In this document: one piece after another, positions 36,713-45,801 of the stretch
Layout: each line of letters starts with the position of its first letter
Numbering within the stretch: the first letter of the stretch is position 1
NCBI GenBank assembly: GCA_903847945.1
Contig: CAINEY010000059.1
Span: 1-56,959, forward strand
From: an uncultured bacterium
GTDB taxonomy: Bacteria > Bacillota_I > Bacilli_A > Erysipelotrichales > Erysipelotrichaceae
Reading direction: 5' to 3'
Length of the DNA stretch: 56,959 nucleotides
Translations under genes and position numbers: made by a program
The notes under the pieces: model-generated
Told to the model about the DNA's origin: nothing
Databases searched by the model: none
What the model saw: the letters and a program-made list of their open reading frames with translations, nothing else

Positions 36713-37326
36713 TGAAACGCTACACCGGAAAAACCCTGGACGAATGCTTGGCGCAAGCCGCACAGGATAAAGGCGTAGCCGTCGAAGCCCTGCGCTACAC
36801 CAAGTCCGAAGAGAAGGGCGGCTTTCTCAACCTGAGTACGACCGTCATCATCGACGTTCAAGGTCCTGAAGACATCGTGGCCTTCATCGAAAGCTACCTG
36901 GCGACCTACTTCAAAAACATCGATCTGGACGTCAAGGTCAACGTGACGCTCGAGGACGGAACCTTCAATGTCCTCTTGGATGCGGAAAACAACGCCATCC
37001 TCATCGGACGCAGCGGAGCGACCCTGCATGCGATCAACACCGTGTTGCGCGGAGCGGTCAATGCGCAGTTCAAATCGAAAGTCAACGTGTTGGTCGACAT
37101 CAACGGTTACAAACAAGACCGTTATGAGAAGGTTCGTGCCTTGGCCGACCGCATGGCGAAAAACGTCCTGCGCACCAAGATCGCCGTCGTGTTGGATCCC
37201 TTGCCCAACGATGAACGCAAGGTCATCCACCAGCACCTCAGCGGGATGGCGCACATCAAAACCGAAAGCATCGGCGAAGGCAGTAACCGTCGCTTAAAAA
37301 TCCTTTACGTCAAAGACAAGGCTTAG
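36712..37326 (+). CDS. jag: RNA-binding protein Jag/KhpB
   Basis: A 204-residue protein with an N-terminal Jag domain (KTLDECLAQAAQDKGV), a central KH domain (LIGRSGATLHAIN) and a C-terminal R3H domain (RALADRMAKNVLRTKI to LPNDERKVIHQHL). KhpB works with KhpA in RNA binding and cell-elongation control in Firmicutes. It overlaps yidC by one base. A strong terminator follows. Confidence 0.94.
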   Translation: MKRYTGKTLDECLAQAAQDKGVAVEALRYTKSEEKGGFLNLSTTVIIDVQGPEDIVAFIESYLATYFKNIDLDVKVNVTLEDGTFNVLLDAENNAILIGRSGATLHAINTVLRGAVNAQFKSKVNVLVDINGYKQDRYEKVRALADRMAKNVLRTKIAVVLDPLPNDERKVIHQHLSGMAHIKTESIGEGSNRRLKILYVKDKA

Positions 37327-37347
37327 CTCACGCTGAGCCTTTTTCTT
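37318..37347 (+). terminator. Terminator of the rpmH-rnpA-yidC-jag operon
   Basis: AAGGCTTAGC-TCAC-GCTGAGCCTT followed by TTTCTT, with the jag stop codon inside the stem. TATAAT at 37349-37354 follows directly and is the likely -10 for pth. Confidence 0.8.
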
Positions 37348-37365
37348 GTATAATAAAGAGACCGT

Positions 37366-37923
37366 ATGAAACTGATTGTCGGATTGGGAAACCCCGGTAA
37401 AACCTATGCCTTGACTCGCCACAACGTGGGATTCATGGCCGTCAATGCGCAGATCAACGATCTGAAGCTTTCGATCACCGAGAAATTCAAAGGTGAACTC
37501 AGCACGTGGCAACGTAACGGCGAAACCGTGCTCCTCTTCAAACCGCACACCTACATGAACCTTTCCGGAGAAGCCGTCCGCTTAGTCATGGACTTCTATA
37601 AACTGTCCTTAAGTGATCTCTTAGTCATCTACGATGACTTGGATCTGCCGGTTGGCAAGATCCGCTTGCGGGAGAAAGGCAGTGCCGGAGGCCATAACGG
37701 GATGAAATCGATCATCCAACACCTCGGCTCCCAAGACTTCGCCCGTTGCCGGATCGGCATTGACAAGAACCCGCTCTACGACACCAAAGACTACGTCCTC
37801 GGCCGCTTTACCGCCGCTGAAGAACCGCACGTCATCGACGCATTACGCAAGGCTCAAGCCATCATGATCGACTTTGGGACAATATCCTTCGTCGACCTCA
37901 TGAACAAGCACCACAAACCGTGA
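37366..37923 (+). CDS. pth: Peptidyl-tRNA hydrolase
   Basis: A 185-residue enzyme that releases peptidyl-tRNAs dropped from ribosomes. It has GLGNPGKTYALTRHNVGF at the N-terminus (catalytic His in TRHN), then PHTYMNLSGEAV and YDDLDLPVGKIRLREKGSAG. AAAGAG lies upstream of the ATG. The stop overlaps the GTG start of mfd (GTGA), so translation is coupled. Confidence 0.97.
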   Translation: MKLIVGLGNPGKTYALTRHNVGFMAVNAQINDLKLSITEKFKGELSTWQRNGETVLLFKPHTYMNLSGEAVRLVMDFYKLSLSDLLVIYDDLDLPVGKIRLREKGSAGGHNGMKSIIQHLGSQDFARCRIGIDKNPLYDTKDYVLGRFTAAEEPHVIDALRKAQAIMIDFGTISFVDLMNKHHKP

Positions 37924-40900
37924 ACTTCTTTCTCGACCGCTTAATCGCCCACCCCCTTATCGATTCCTTTTCACGTGCCGACGTGACCTTTTCCCATGTC
38001 TCCTTGACTCAAGAAGCCATCTTAGCCGCAACAGCGTTTAAAGCGAAACCCCAAACCCTTGTCTGGGTCAAAGCTAACCTGTATCAAGCGGAGCGCCTAC
38101 ACGCGAAACTGCAGTGGTGGTTGGGGGATCAAGCCCTTTTAGTCGCCAGTGAAGAATCGTTACGGGTCGAAGCCATCGCGGCTTCTCCTGAACTCAATGT
38201 CGGACGCATCGATGCGCTTTCGAAAGTCATCGACGGCACTCCGCACGTCATTGTCACGCATTTGGGTGCCTTTTTACGGTATCTGCCCACCCCAAAGACC
38301 TTTAGCGAACTGACCCTGCACATCCGTACGGATCAAACGATCGCCCCCAAGGTCCTCTTGGAACAATTGCGCCGGATGGGGTATACCGAAACCGCCAAGG
38401 TCGATCAACCCGCCACCATGGCGCATCGCGGCGGGATCATCGATGTGTTCCCGATCAATCGCGATGAACCGATCCGGATCGAGTTTTTCGATAACCTCAT
38501 CGAAAGCATCCGAACTTTTGACTTATCCACCCAACGTTCGTTGGAAACCGTCGCGAATCTGGATGTCGATCCGGCCAGTGATCTCATCTTCACCGATATG
38601 GAGATCGGAGCGATTGAAGCCAAACTCAATCAACGCCTCGACAAGGTTCTGGATGGATCGCATCGCTTGCGCCTTCAGGAACTCATCGATCGAGATCTGG
38701 AACTCATGCGGTTACGGGTCAAAGAGAACCACTTGTACCGGTACCGTTGTCTGTGCCCCGACACGGCAACCCTCACCGATTATCTGAAGAGTCCGCTGAT
38801 CGTCCTCTCCACCGAAGAAGACCTTCAGGAACATCGCCTGACCTTGGTGACCGAAACCACCGATTACCTCAAAGAACTGGTTGATGATCACCAGGCTTTA
38901 CCCTTCTATGACGTCTATGCGGATTATGCACGAACCTTAGCCGGACATCGTACTAATGCGTTGAAACGCTTTGAAGCAGCCCCGGTGCACTTGCCGTTTC
39001 GTGAACTGGATGTGCCGGTTCAAACCTTGGCGACGCATGTCTCGCTCTTGGAGAAACAACTCCTCACCAAAACCGTGGTCTGTTGTCTTAAAGAAGCCGA
39101 AATCAAAGAACTGGTTCCGCATCTGCAAGAGCGTCACATTCCGTATAAACTGCGTTTTGGAACCAACGATGACATCAAGTTGATCCTGCTTCACAAAGAC
39201 CTCGATGAAGGCTTTGAGCTCTTGGATGCGCACATTGTTGTTTACTCCTCCAAAGAACTCTTCAATCACAAGGTCTTCATCGGACGCTATTCCACCAAGT
39301 TCAAAGAAGCCCAAACCCTGCAATCTTACCAGGAACTTCAACCCGGGGACTACGTGGTTCATCATCAGCATGGTGTGGGTCAGTACTTGGGCATCATCAC
39401 CCGCGAGTTCGAAGGCCGTCATCGCGATTATTTACACATCGTCTACAAAGCCAATGCGGCCCTCTATGTTCCCTTGGAGCAGTTTCAGCTCGTCCGTAAG
39501 TTCGTCTCCAAAGAAGGGGTCGTTCCCAAACTGCACACCTTAGGCAGTAACGAATGGAAGAAGACCAAAGCCAAACTCAAACAGAACGTCTTGGAGTTGG
39601 CTGAACGTTTGATTGCCTTGTATGGCACCCGTGAACAAGCCATTGCCTATGCCTTCGGACCCGACAGCGAGCTTCAAAAAGCCTTTGAAGACGAGTTTGA
39701 GTATCCTTTGACACCCGATCAGTCGCAAGCCGTTGACGACATTAAAGCCGATTTGCGCAAGCCCGTTCCCATGGATCGGCTCTTGTGCGGCGATGTCGGT
39801 TTCGGAAAGACCGAAGTGGCCATCCGTGCGGCGTTTAAAGTCGTCACGGAACACAAGCAAGTGGCTTTCCTGTGCCCAACGACCGTCTTATCGGCCCAGC
39901 ACTACCACACCTTCTCCCGCCGCTACAAGAACTACCCCATCAACGTCGCTCTCATCAACCGCTTTACCCCCGACAGCCACGTCAAAACGATCCTGGAGGG
40001 GCTCAAACACGGTCAAATCGACGTGTTGATCGGAACCCACCGTTTACTTTCTAAGGACGTTAAATTCAAGGATCTGGGACTCTTGGTGGTCGACGAAGAA
40101 CAACGCTTCGGGGTCGAGCACAAAGAGAAGATCAAAGAACTCAAAACCGGAGTCCATGTGTTGTCTTTAAGTGCGACACCTATTCCAAGGACCCTTCAGA
40201 TGTCCTTGGTGGGCGTGCGTGCTCTTTCACAACTCGACAGTCCGCCGCTCAACCGTTTACCGGTTTTGACCTACGTCATCGAGAAAAGCCGACCCCTCAT
40301 CAAAGACATCATTCAACGCGAACTCGGACGAGGCGGCCAGGTCTTTTACCTCTACAACCGCGTGGAAGACATCCACACGGAAGCCTATCGCCTCAAACAA
40401 GACTTCCCCGACATCGAGATCGCCGTCGCTCACGGACAAATGCATCGCGATGAGATCGAGGACGTCATGATGAAGTTCACCGAGAACCAGGTCCAGATCT
40501 TGGTGTGCACCACCATCGTGGAAACCGGCATCGACATCCCCAACGCCAACACGATCCTCATCGATCGGGCGGATACCTTTGGCTTGGCTCAGCTCTATCA
40601 AATCAAAGGACGAGTCGGCCGATCCGACCGCTTGGCGTATGCGTATCTGATGGTCAACCCCAAGAAACAGCTCTCGGAGATCGCCGCTAAACGTTTACAG
40701 TCGATCAAAGAGTTCACCGAACTGGGCTCCGGGTATAAGATCGCCATGCGTGACCTTACCATTCGTGGGGCCGGGGAGATGTTGGGGGATGCCCAAAGCG
40801 GCTTCATTGATACCGTCGGCATCGACATGTACATCGAGATGCTGGAAGCGGCGATCAAGGAAAAGAAAACCGGCATCGTCGTGGAAGACAAAGAACCGGA

Positions 40901-41366
40901 AGTTCGAACCCCCATGGCTATTGATGGCTACATCCCGCAACAATTCGAACCCAAAGACTTTGAAAAACTGAGCCTCTACCAAACCATCGATAAGGCCGAC
41001 ACCCAAAAAGACCTCAAAGCCCTTCAGGATCGCACCGTCGATCTCTACGGGAAACTCCCGCGTTCCGTTGAACTGCTTTTCGAGAAGAAACGCTGGGAAC
41101 TCTTACTCAACTCCCCGCTAGTCGATTCAGCCAAAGAACACAAGCATCAGATGACTTTACGCTTCACCAAAGCCTGGTCCGACTCCATCGATGGGGTCAA
41201 ACTCTTCGAAACCGTTTCGGCCATCTCTCCCAACGTTCAACTCAAGTACACCTTGGGACAGATCGAACTCCATCTCCCCAAAACCGAGGACGACTGGCTC
41301 TTTACCGCCACAGCCGTCCTTCAAGCCGCGGCTAACATCCCGCCTAGGAACCCCCATGCGCATTGA
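37920..41366 (+). CDS. mfd: Transcription-repair coupling factor
   Basis: A 1148-residue translocase that removes stalled RNA polymerase and recruits UvrA. The UvrB-like N-terminal module is followed by the RNAP-interacting CarD-like domain (GDYVVHHQHGVGQYLG). The RecG-like motor has Walker A GDVGFGKTEVAIRA, DEEQ box DEEQRFGV and SATPIPRTL. The C-terminal TRCF domain closes the protein. The start is GTG within the pth stop. Length is normal. Confidence 0.97.
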   Translation: MNFFLDRLIAHPLIDSFSRADVTFSHVSLTQEAILAATAFKAKPQTLVWVKANLYQAERLHAKLQWWLGDQALLVASEESLRVEAIAASPELNVGRIDALSKVIDGTPHVIVTHLGAFLRYLPTPKTFSELTLHIRTDQTIAPKVLLEQLRRMGYTETAKVDQPATMAHRGGIIDVFPINRDEPIRIEFFDNLIESIRTFDLSTQRSLETVANLDVDPASDLIFTDMEIGAIEAKLNQRLDKVLDGSHRLRLQELIDRDLELMRLRVKENHLYRYRCLCPDTATLTDYLKSPLIVLSTEEDLQEHRLTLVTETTDYLKELVDDHQALPFYDVYADYARTLAGHRTNALKRFEAAPVHLPFRELDVPVQTLATHVSLLEKQLLTKTVVCCLKEAEIKELVPHLQERHIPYKLRFGTNDDIKLILLHKDLDEGFELLDAHIVVYSSKELFNHKVFIGRYSTKFKEAQTLQSYQELQPGDYVVHHQHGVGQYLGIITREFEGRHRDYLHIVYKANAALYVPLEQFQLVRKFVSKEGVVPKLHTLGSNEWKKTKAKLKQNVLELAERLIALYGTREQAIAYAFGPDSELQKAFEDEFEYPLTPDQSQAVDDIKADLRKPVPMDRLLCGDVGFGKTEVAIRAAFKVVTEHKQVAFLCPTTVLSAQHYHTFSRRYKNYPINVALINRFTPDSHVKTILEGLKHGQIDVLIGTHRLLSKDVKFKDLGLLVVDEEQRFGVEHKEKIKELKTGVHVLSLSATPIPRTLQMSLVGVRALSQLDSPPLNRLPVLTYVIEKSRPLIKDIIQRELGRGGQVFYLYNRVEDIHTEAYRLKQDFPDIEIAVAHGQMHRDEIEDVMMKFTENQVQILVCTTIVETGIDIPNANTILIDRADTFGLAQLYQIKGRVGRSDRLAYAYLMVNPKKQLSEIAAKRLQSIKEFTELGSGYKIAMRDLTIRGAGEMLGDAQSGFIDTVGIDMYIEMLEAAIKEKKTGIVVEDKEPEVRTPMAIDGYIPQQFEPKDFEKLSLYQTIDKADTQKDLKALQDRTVDLYGKLPRSVELLFEKKRWELLLNSPLVDSAKEHKHQMTLRFTKAWSDSIDGVKLFETVSAISPNVQLKYTLGQIELHLPKTEDDWLFTATAVLQAAANIPPRNPHAH

Positions 41367-41634
41367 TCAATACCTTAAGATTGCCCGACTCGTTAAACGC
41401 CGTCCCGTCTCCAAAGCCTTGGCCGACCAACAACGGGTCCTCATCAACGGAAAAGCCGCTAAACCGGCCGCGGACGTCAAAGTCGGCGATGCCGTTGACC
41501 TTTATTTTGGTCATCGCCATCTCAAAGTCAAAGTCCTGGAACTAGCCGACTCCATCAAGAAGGCTCAATCGATGACCCTTTACGAGATCCTCATCGATGA
41601 ACGCATCTACCCGGAAACACCTCAAACACCTTGA
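41356..41634 (+). CDS. rqcP: S4-domain ribosome-quality-control factor RqcP (YabO)
   Basis: A 92-residue S4/Hsp15-like RNA-binding protein that supports RqcH-mediated Ala tailing of stalled nascent chains. The S4 signature MRIDQYLKIARLVKRRPVSK is at the very start, followed by VLINGKAAKPAADVKVGD. The ATG overlaps the last 11 bases of mfd; an upstream extension in the same frame is an mfd shadow. In B. subtilis it lies in the same mfd-divIC interval. Confidence 0.92.
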   Translation: MRIDQYLKIARLVKRRPVSKALADQQRVLINGKAAKPAADVKVGDAVDLYFGHRHLKVKVLELADSIKKAQSMTLYEILIDERIYPETPQTP

Positions 41635-41667
41635 ATCCACGCTTGAACCCGTTATAATGGAGGTACC

Positions 41668-41970
41668 ATGACGAAAAAACGTTTGCGCTTCAAATACAAA
41701 AACCTCACGATGTCCCTGTTGTTTGTTGTGGGTGGCATCATCCTGTTGATTCCGGTCATCAATGAAGTCTTGACTACCATCGAACTCAACAAGACCCTGA
41801 CCGAAGTCCGGGCTCAACTGAGTGCCTTGGAAGAAGAGAACCAAGTCCTGCAAGACCAAGTCAACAAACTCAACGATGAGGATTACATCATCAGTTACGC
41901 ACGTGGGGTGTACATGCTGTCCAAGGACGGGGAGAAGATTTACTCGATCGTGGACGAAAACGGCGATTAA
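41668..41970 (+). CDS. divIC: Septum formation initiator DivIC (FtsB-like)
   Basis: A 100-residue single-pass division protein. A basic N-terminus is followed by a membrane segment (about residues 16-34) and an extracellular leucine-zipper coiled coil (about 40-72). A short conserved end, DEDYIISYARGVYMLSKDGE, closes it. It would form the FtsL-DivIB-DivIC complex at the septum. GGAGG is 4-5 bases before the ATG, overlapping a TATAAT. A strong terminator follows. Confidence 0.92.
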   Translation: MTKKRLRFKYKNLTMSLLFVVGGIILLIPVINEVLTTIELNKTLTEVRAQLSALEEENQVLQDQVNKLNDEDYIISYARGVYMLSKDGEKIYSIVDENGD

Positions 41971-41989
41971 CGGGCAATGCCCGTTTTTT
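41969..41989 (+). terminator. Terminator after divIC
   Basis: AACGGGC-AAT-GCCCGTT followed by a run of T. It starts at the divIC stop codon. Confidence 0.88.
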
Positions 41990-42056
41990 CATCCACGCAT
42001 ATCCCTATAAAAAGAACGCCTAGCGTGTTAGAATGTGTGGGCAAAAAGGAGACTCT

Positions 42057-43622
42057 ATGAAACGACCTGTGATTTTCATTGTCATGGACGGCGTCGGTTA
42101 CACCGATAGCACCTACGGAAATGCCGTAAAAGCCGCCCATACCCCCACCCTCCATCGTCTCGAACAAACCGTTCCGTTTACCACCATCAAAGCCCACGGG
42201 ACTGCCGTAGGCTTACCGTCGGATGACGACATGGGCAACTCCGAAGTCGGGCACAACGCCATCGGCTGCGGACAGATCTACGCCCAAGGCGCCAAATTGG
42301 TCAATGCCGCCATCGAAAGCGGGGAGATCTATCAATCCCCGACCTGGCGCAGCGTGGCTGATAACGCCAAATCCAGCACGCTGCATTTCATCGGACTTCT
42401 GTCGGATGGTAATGTGCATTCCCACATCGATCACCTGATCAGCTTGGTCAAACAAGCCAAGAAGGAAGGCATCCGTAAGGTTCGCCTGCATGTCCTCTTG
42501 GATGGCCGTGACGTTCCTGAAACCAGCGGACTGATCTACCTCGAAAAGATCGAAGCCGTGTTGAGCCAGCTCAACGATGCAAGCTTTGATGCCCGCATTG
42601 CCTCCGGCGGCGGACGCATGAAAGTCACCATGGACCGTTACGAAGCCGAATGGGGCATGGTGGAAATCGGTTGGAAGACCCACGTGTTGGGCGAAGGCCG
42701 TCAGTTTGCCTCCGCCGCCCAAGCCGTGACCACCTATCGTGATGAACTCAAAGTGAATGATCAGAACCTGCCGGCGTTTGTGATCGCTGAAGGCGGAAAA
42801 CCAGTCGGAACCATCAATGATGGCGACTCCGTGGTGTTCTTCAACTTCCGCGGTGACCGTGCCTTGGAAATCTCCCGTGCTTTCGAAGAGTCCAATTTCA
42901 TGAAGTTTGATCGCGTCAGAGTCCCGAAGGTCGTTTATGCCGGAATGCTGCAATACGATGGCGACCTTCAGATTCCCAAGATGTTCTTGGTTTCCCCGCC
43001 GCGCATTACCCACACCTTATCCGAACACCTCGTCAAACACGGGATCAACCAATACGCCATTTCCGAAACGCAGAAGTTCGGTCACATGACCTACTTCTGG
43101 AACGGTAACCGCACCGAAAAGTTCGACACAGTCCTCGAAACCTACGCCGAGATCAAATCCGACCTGGTTCCCTTCGAACAACGTCCTTGGATGAAAGCCG
43201 CCGAAATCACCGATGAACTCATCAAAGCCATCGAATCCGGTAAGTACGGCTTCTTGCGAGCCAACTACCCCAACGGCGATATGGTCGGTCATACCGGAAG
43301 TTACGCGGCGACGATCATTGGGGTCGAAACCGTCGATCTCCAATTGGCCCGAGTCATCGAAGCGATCAAGAAGGTCAACGGGATCCTCGTCGTTACGGCT
43401 GATCATGGCAATGCGGATGAGATGTACGAAAAATCCAAAGATCCCAACGCCACGCCCAAGCCGAAAACCTCCCACACCCTCAACCCGGTTCCCTTCTTTA
43501 TCATCGGGAAGGACGTGAACCTCAAACAAGGCAACTTCGGCTTAGCTAACATTGCCTCAACCCTCGCTGACCTCTTGGAAGTCGATAAAGATCCCAACTG
43601 GTTGGAAAGCCTCATCGCTTAA
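42057..43622 (+). CDS. gpmI: 2,3-bisphosphoglycerate-independent phosphoglycerate mutase
   Basis: A 521-residue, two-manganese glycolytic enzyme converting 3- to 2-phosphoglycerate. The alkaline-phosphatase-type core has VMDGVGY at the start, the phosphorylated Ser in MGNSEVGHNAIG, and metal ligands in YPNGDMVGHTG and VTADHGNADEM. AAGGAGA lies just upstream of the ATG of MKRPVIFIV. An in-frame upstream start has no support. It is a single-gene unit closed by a terminator. Confidence 0.97.
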   Translation: MKRPVIFIVMDGVGYTDSTYGNAVKAAHTPTLHRLEQTVPFTTIKAHGTAVGLPSDDDMGNSEVGHNAIGCGQIYAQGAKLVNAAIESGEIYQSPTWRSVADNAKSSTLHFIGLLSDGNVHSHIDHLISLVKQAKKEGIRKVRLHVLLDGRDVPETSGLIYLEKIEAVLSQLNDASFDARIASGGGRMKVTMDRYEAEWGMVEIGWKTHVLGEGRQFASAAQAVTTYRDELKVNDQNLPAFVIAEGGKPVGTINDGDSVVFFNFRGDRALEISRAFEESNFMKFDRVRVPKVVYAGMLQYDGDLQIPKMFLVSPPRITHTLSEHLVKHGINQYAISETQKFGHMTYFWNGNRTEKFDTVLETYAEIKSDLVPFEQRPWMKAAEITDELIKAIESGKYGFLRANYPNGDMVGHTGSYAATIIGVETVDLQLARVIEAIKKVNGILVVTADHGNADEMYEKSKDPNATPKPKTSHTLNPVPFFIIGKDVNLKQGNFGLANIASTLADLLEVDKDPNWLESLIA

Positions 43623-43625
43623 TTC

Positions 43626-43653
43626 AAAGCATCCCGTGGGGGATGCTTTTTTT
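43626..43653 (+). terminator. Terminator after gpmI
   Basis: GCATCCC and GGGATGC pair around a 4-base loop, followed by seven T. The tetR promoter starts one base later. Confidence 0.9.
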
Positions 43654-43654
43654 C

Positions 43655-43682
43655 TTGACAGAACCCAAAGGATGTCTATAAT
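43655..43682 (+). promoter_or_regulatory. Promoter of the tetR gene
   Basis: Perfect TTGACA (43655-43660) and TATAAT (43677-43682) with a 16-base spacer. Confidence 0.85.
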
Positions 43683-43700
43683 GTTAGTGAACACTAACAT
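43681..43700. promoter_or_regulatory. Operator palindrome of the TetR regulator
   Basis: ATGTTAGTG and CACTAACAT form a perfect 9-base inverted repeat around AA. It overlaps the last bases of the -10 and covers the transcription start, as expected for autorepression by the TetR protein encoded 10 bases downstream. Confidence 0.85.
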
Positions 43701-43710
43701 AGAGGTAACC

Positions 43711-44232
43711 ATGCCCAGGATTCAACGCCCACAACCGGAAGGCGTCCGTCAGCGTTTATTGGAAGCAGCTCTTGACTGCTTCACCCACCAAGGCATCAAA
43801 GGCAGTTCCACCAAGGTGATTGCTCGCGAAGCCCAGGTCTCGGAGATGACACTTTTTCGAACATTCGAGACGAAACAAGCCTTGATCGATGCGGTGTTTG
43901 AGCCGGTCATCTCGGCGCACCGCGAACTTCGCAACACCTCGGATCTGCGTCAGCACCTGATGGAACGGCTGCGTTTCGTTCGGGAACATCAACGGGTGCT
44001 TCGTATTCTGTTTGATGCCACTGCCCAACCGGAGATCCGGTTGATGGAGACCCTGATGGAAGAAGTTAAACTCCAAATCCAACAGGTAAAACTGACCATC
44101 GATCCGGATATAGCAATGCGTGTGATCACCGGCACCATGTTGAGTGCGCTGGTCTTTGCGCACGATGAAGCTGCAGATCGTCAGGTTGTTGATGCACTCA
44201 TGGCGTGGCTTACCCCAAGAGAGGAAAAATGA
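43711..44232 (+). CDS. TetR/AcrR-family transcriptional repressor
   Basis: A 173-residue one-component repressor. The N-terminal helix-turn-helix spans about residues 12-58 (LLEAALDCFTHQGIKGSS, then VSEMTLFRTFETKQALIDAV). The remaining all-helical ligand domain is variable and gives no ligand clue. GAGG precedes the ATG. Its own promoter is covered by a perfect palindrome. The next gene starts one base after its stop, so the regulator controls that membrane protein. Confidence 0.9.
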   Translation: MPRIQRPQPEGVRQRLLEAALDCFTHQGIKGSSTKVIAREAQVSEMTLFRTFETKQALIDAVFEPVISAHRELRNTSDLRQHLMERLRFVREHQRVLRILFDATAQPEIRLMETLMEEVKLQIQQVKLTIDPDIAMRVITGTMLSALVFAHDEAADRQVVDALMAWLTPREEK

Positions 44233-44233
44233 C

Positions 44234-44851
44234 ATGTTGAGTCCGATTTTGATTGCTTTATTGATGGGGGTTGCGTACCTGATGACCCCTTGGTTATTGA
44301 AACATCGCCTGGCCCTGTACATCGGGGTGTGGGGCGTAACGTTGGCTGGGGTGATGGGCCAGGATCTTGTGATCATGACCCCGATCGTCAAAGGGATGCT
44401 GGGATTTGCGTTTCTGTATGTGGTCATGCTGACCGGAGCGTTGGATCCGAGCTGGAAATTGACGCGTAAACTGAAGAGTGTACGCGGTATCTACTCGATT
44501 TTGGGCTTTGTGCTGTTGATTGCCCATCCGCTCAATTACGCCTTCGAAGTGCTTAGCGGAACACGTGCCATTCCGGTTTTCGGTGTCGCGGCGTTTGTAA
44601 TCATGATCCCACTCTTTATCACCAGCTACATGGTCATTCGAAAACGCATGAAACCAAGAACGTGGACACGACTTCAACAATGGGCTTACCTCAGTTATGG
44701 ATTGATCCTGATTCACTTGATCGTTAACGGGACCACCCCACAAAACAAGATCGTTGCGGTGGCGCTCTTTGTGATCTATGGTGGACTAAAAACACGGCTA
44801 ATCATACACTCGCGAACGAAACGGACAGTCTCTGTGAACGCCAACGCTTAA
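44234..44851 (+). CDS. Ferric-reductase-like transmembrane protein
   Basis: A 205-residue membrane protein with about six transmembrane helices. The pattern of His residues within helices (LLIAHPLNY and LILIHLIVN) and the R-G-I-Y-S-I-L-G segment match the heme-binding ferric reductase-like/MsrQ family. No flavin or NAD domain is attached, so a partner would be needed for electron transfer. GAGGAAAA lies upstream of the ATG, 1 base after tetR. The TetR palindrome probably controls it. Confidence 0.72.
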   Translation: MLSPILIALLMGVAYLMTPWLLKHRLALYIGVWGVTLAGVMGQDLVIMTPIVKGMLGFAFLYVVMLTGALDPSWKLTRKLKSVRGIYSILGFVLLIAHPLNYAFEVLSGTRAIPVFGVAAFVIMIPLFITSYMVIRKRMKPRTWTRLQQWAYLSYGLILIHLIVNGTTPQNKIVAVALFVIYGGLKTRLIIHSRTKRTVSVNANA

Positions 44852-44862
44852 CACTATGTTTA

Positions 44863-44887
44863 AAAACCACCGATCCGGGTGGTTTTT
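44863..44887 (+). terminator. Terminator after the ferric-reductase-like gene
   Basis: AAAACCACC and GGTGGTTTT pair around a 6-base loop, ending in a T-run. Confidence 0.85.
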
Positions 44888-44970
44888 CACTTAACGGGAT
44901 GGACATTCAAACGCTTAACCCCTACTATAAGAACAGTCAAGCAAAGCGTTAACTAAAACCAAGGAGATAC

Positions 44971-45234
44971 ATGCCGACTTTTGAACTAATGATGGCCTTC
45001 ATGGGCTTTAACCTGATCAGTTTCGGGTTGATGGGATTCGATAAACAACGGGCTATCCATCATCAATGGCGCATCTCCGAAACAACGCTGCTGAGTGTGG
45101 CTTTGTTTGGTGGATCCTTGGGAATTCTCTTTGGAATGTTTGTTTTTCATCATAAAACCGCAAAGCCGTTGTTTTTTATCGGAGTCCCCGTGATCCTCGG
45201 GATCCAAGCCGTAGTATTACTTCAGCTCCTATAA
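44971..45234 (+). CDS. DUF1294 family membrane protein
   Basis: An 87-residue protein with two or three membrane segments. The conserved DUF1294 features are FGLMGFDKQRAIHHQWRISE and the GGSLGILFGMFVFHHKT segment. Function is unknown. AAGGAGA precedes the ATG. It is a single-gene unit, and its terminator is shared with the convergent Nudix gene. Confidence 0.87.
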   Translation: MPTFELMMAFMGFNLISFGLMGFDKQRAIHHQWRISETTLLSVALFGGSLGILFGMFVFHHKTAKPLFFIGVPVILGIQAVVLLQLL

Positions 45235-45237
45235 CAC

Positions 45238-45260
45238 AAAACCCTCTTTCGAGGGTTTTT
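45238..45260. terminator. Bidirectional terminator between DUF1294 and Nudix genes
   Basis: AAAACCCTC-TTTC-GAGGGTTTT is flanked by a T-run on the plus strand and an A-run that gives a T-run on the minus strand. Confidence 0.85.
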
Positions 45261-45795
45261 ATTCTAGATTAAGCAGGTTCAACTTACAAATCAAGGCTAT
45301 GGTTTTCGCGTCGGTTTGGGTTTGATTCATTACCGAGGCATTGAGTTCATCCAAGGTCATGGTTTTGACATTGAGGAACTCGTGGTGATCCAGCTTCTGA
45401 CCCACAAACGTACTTTTCGGAGCGATATAGAGGTGAATGATCTCGTTGAGGTAACCGGGTGAAGGGTAAAGTTGACCGGCAGGGATGATTTCTTGGGCAC
45501 TGTAGCCCGTTTCTTCGATGAGTTCGCGTTGGGCGGCATCCAGCGGATCTTCGCCGGGTTCCAGTTTACCGGCCGGGAACTCCGTGAGGACCGTTTGGAA
45601 GGCATAGCGGAACTGGTCGACCATCAGCCAGTTTCCGTGCTCATCGCGGGCAGCCACACAGACCCCGCCGGGATGGCGCACCACTTCGCGCATCGACGGA
45701 TCCCCGTTGGGTAAGCGGATGCGGTCATGAACGACGGAGATGATGCGTCCGGTGTATTGAAGGGTGGAATCGAGTCGGGTTTCATGCAGGTCCAT
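45259..45795 (-). CDS. ADP-ribose pyrophosphatase-like Nudix hydrolase
   Basis: A 178-residue Nudix enzyme. The Nudix box spans residues about 75-97 (GKLEPGEDPLDAAQREL, then IEETGY), preceded by FRYAFQTVLTEFPAG, which fits the NudF/ADP-ribose group. It would hydrolyse ADP-ribose to AMP and ribose 5-phosphate; substrate is inferred from subfamily. The start MDLHETRLDST lies 6 bases after an extended -10 (TGGTATACT), so the transcript is probably leaderless. The longer ORF upstream reads into tmk and is rejected. Confidence 0.88.
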   Translation of the reverse strand: MDLHETRLDSTLQYTGRIISVVHDRIRLPNGDPSMREVVRHPGGVCVAARDEHGNWLMVDQFRYAFQTVLTEFPAGKLEPGEDPLDAAQRELIEETGYSAQEIIPAGQLYPSPGYLNEIIHLYIAPKSTFVGQKLDHHEFLNVKTMTLDELNASVMNQTQTDAKTIALICKLNLLNLE

Positions 45796-45801
45796 GGGTT
45801 C

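Noticed and set aside
35891-36763. 290-residue open frame on the minus strand opposite yidC
   Set aside because: It is a shadow of yidC: no ribosome-binding site, Gly/His/Gln-rich low-complexity translation, and yidC is certain.
41631-41658. TTGAAT-16-TATAAT as a divIC promoter
   Set aside because: The GGAGG ribosome-binding site lies directly after the -10, so a transcript from here would lack it; read-through from mfd-rqcP is simpler.
42213-43013. 266-residue open frame opposite gpmI
   Set aside because: It is antisense to an unambiguous gpmI with no start signals.
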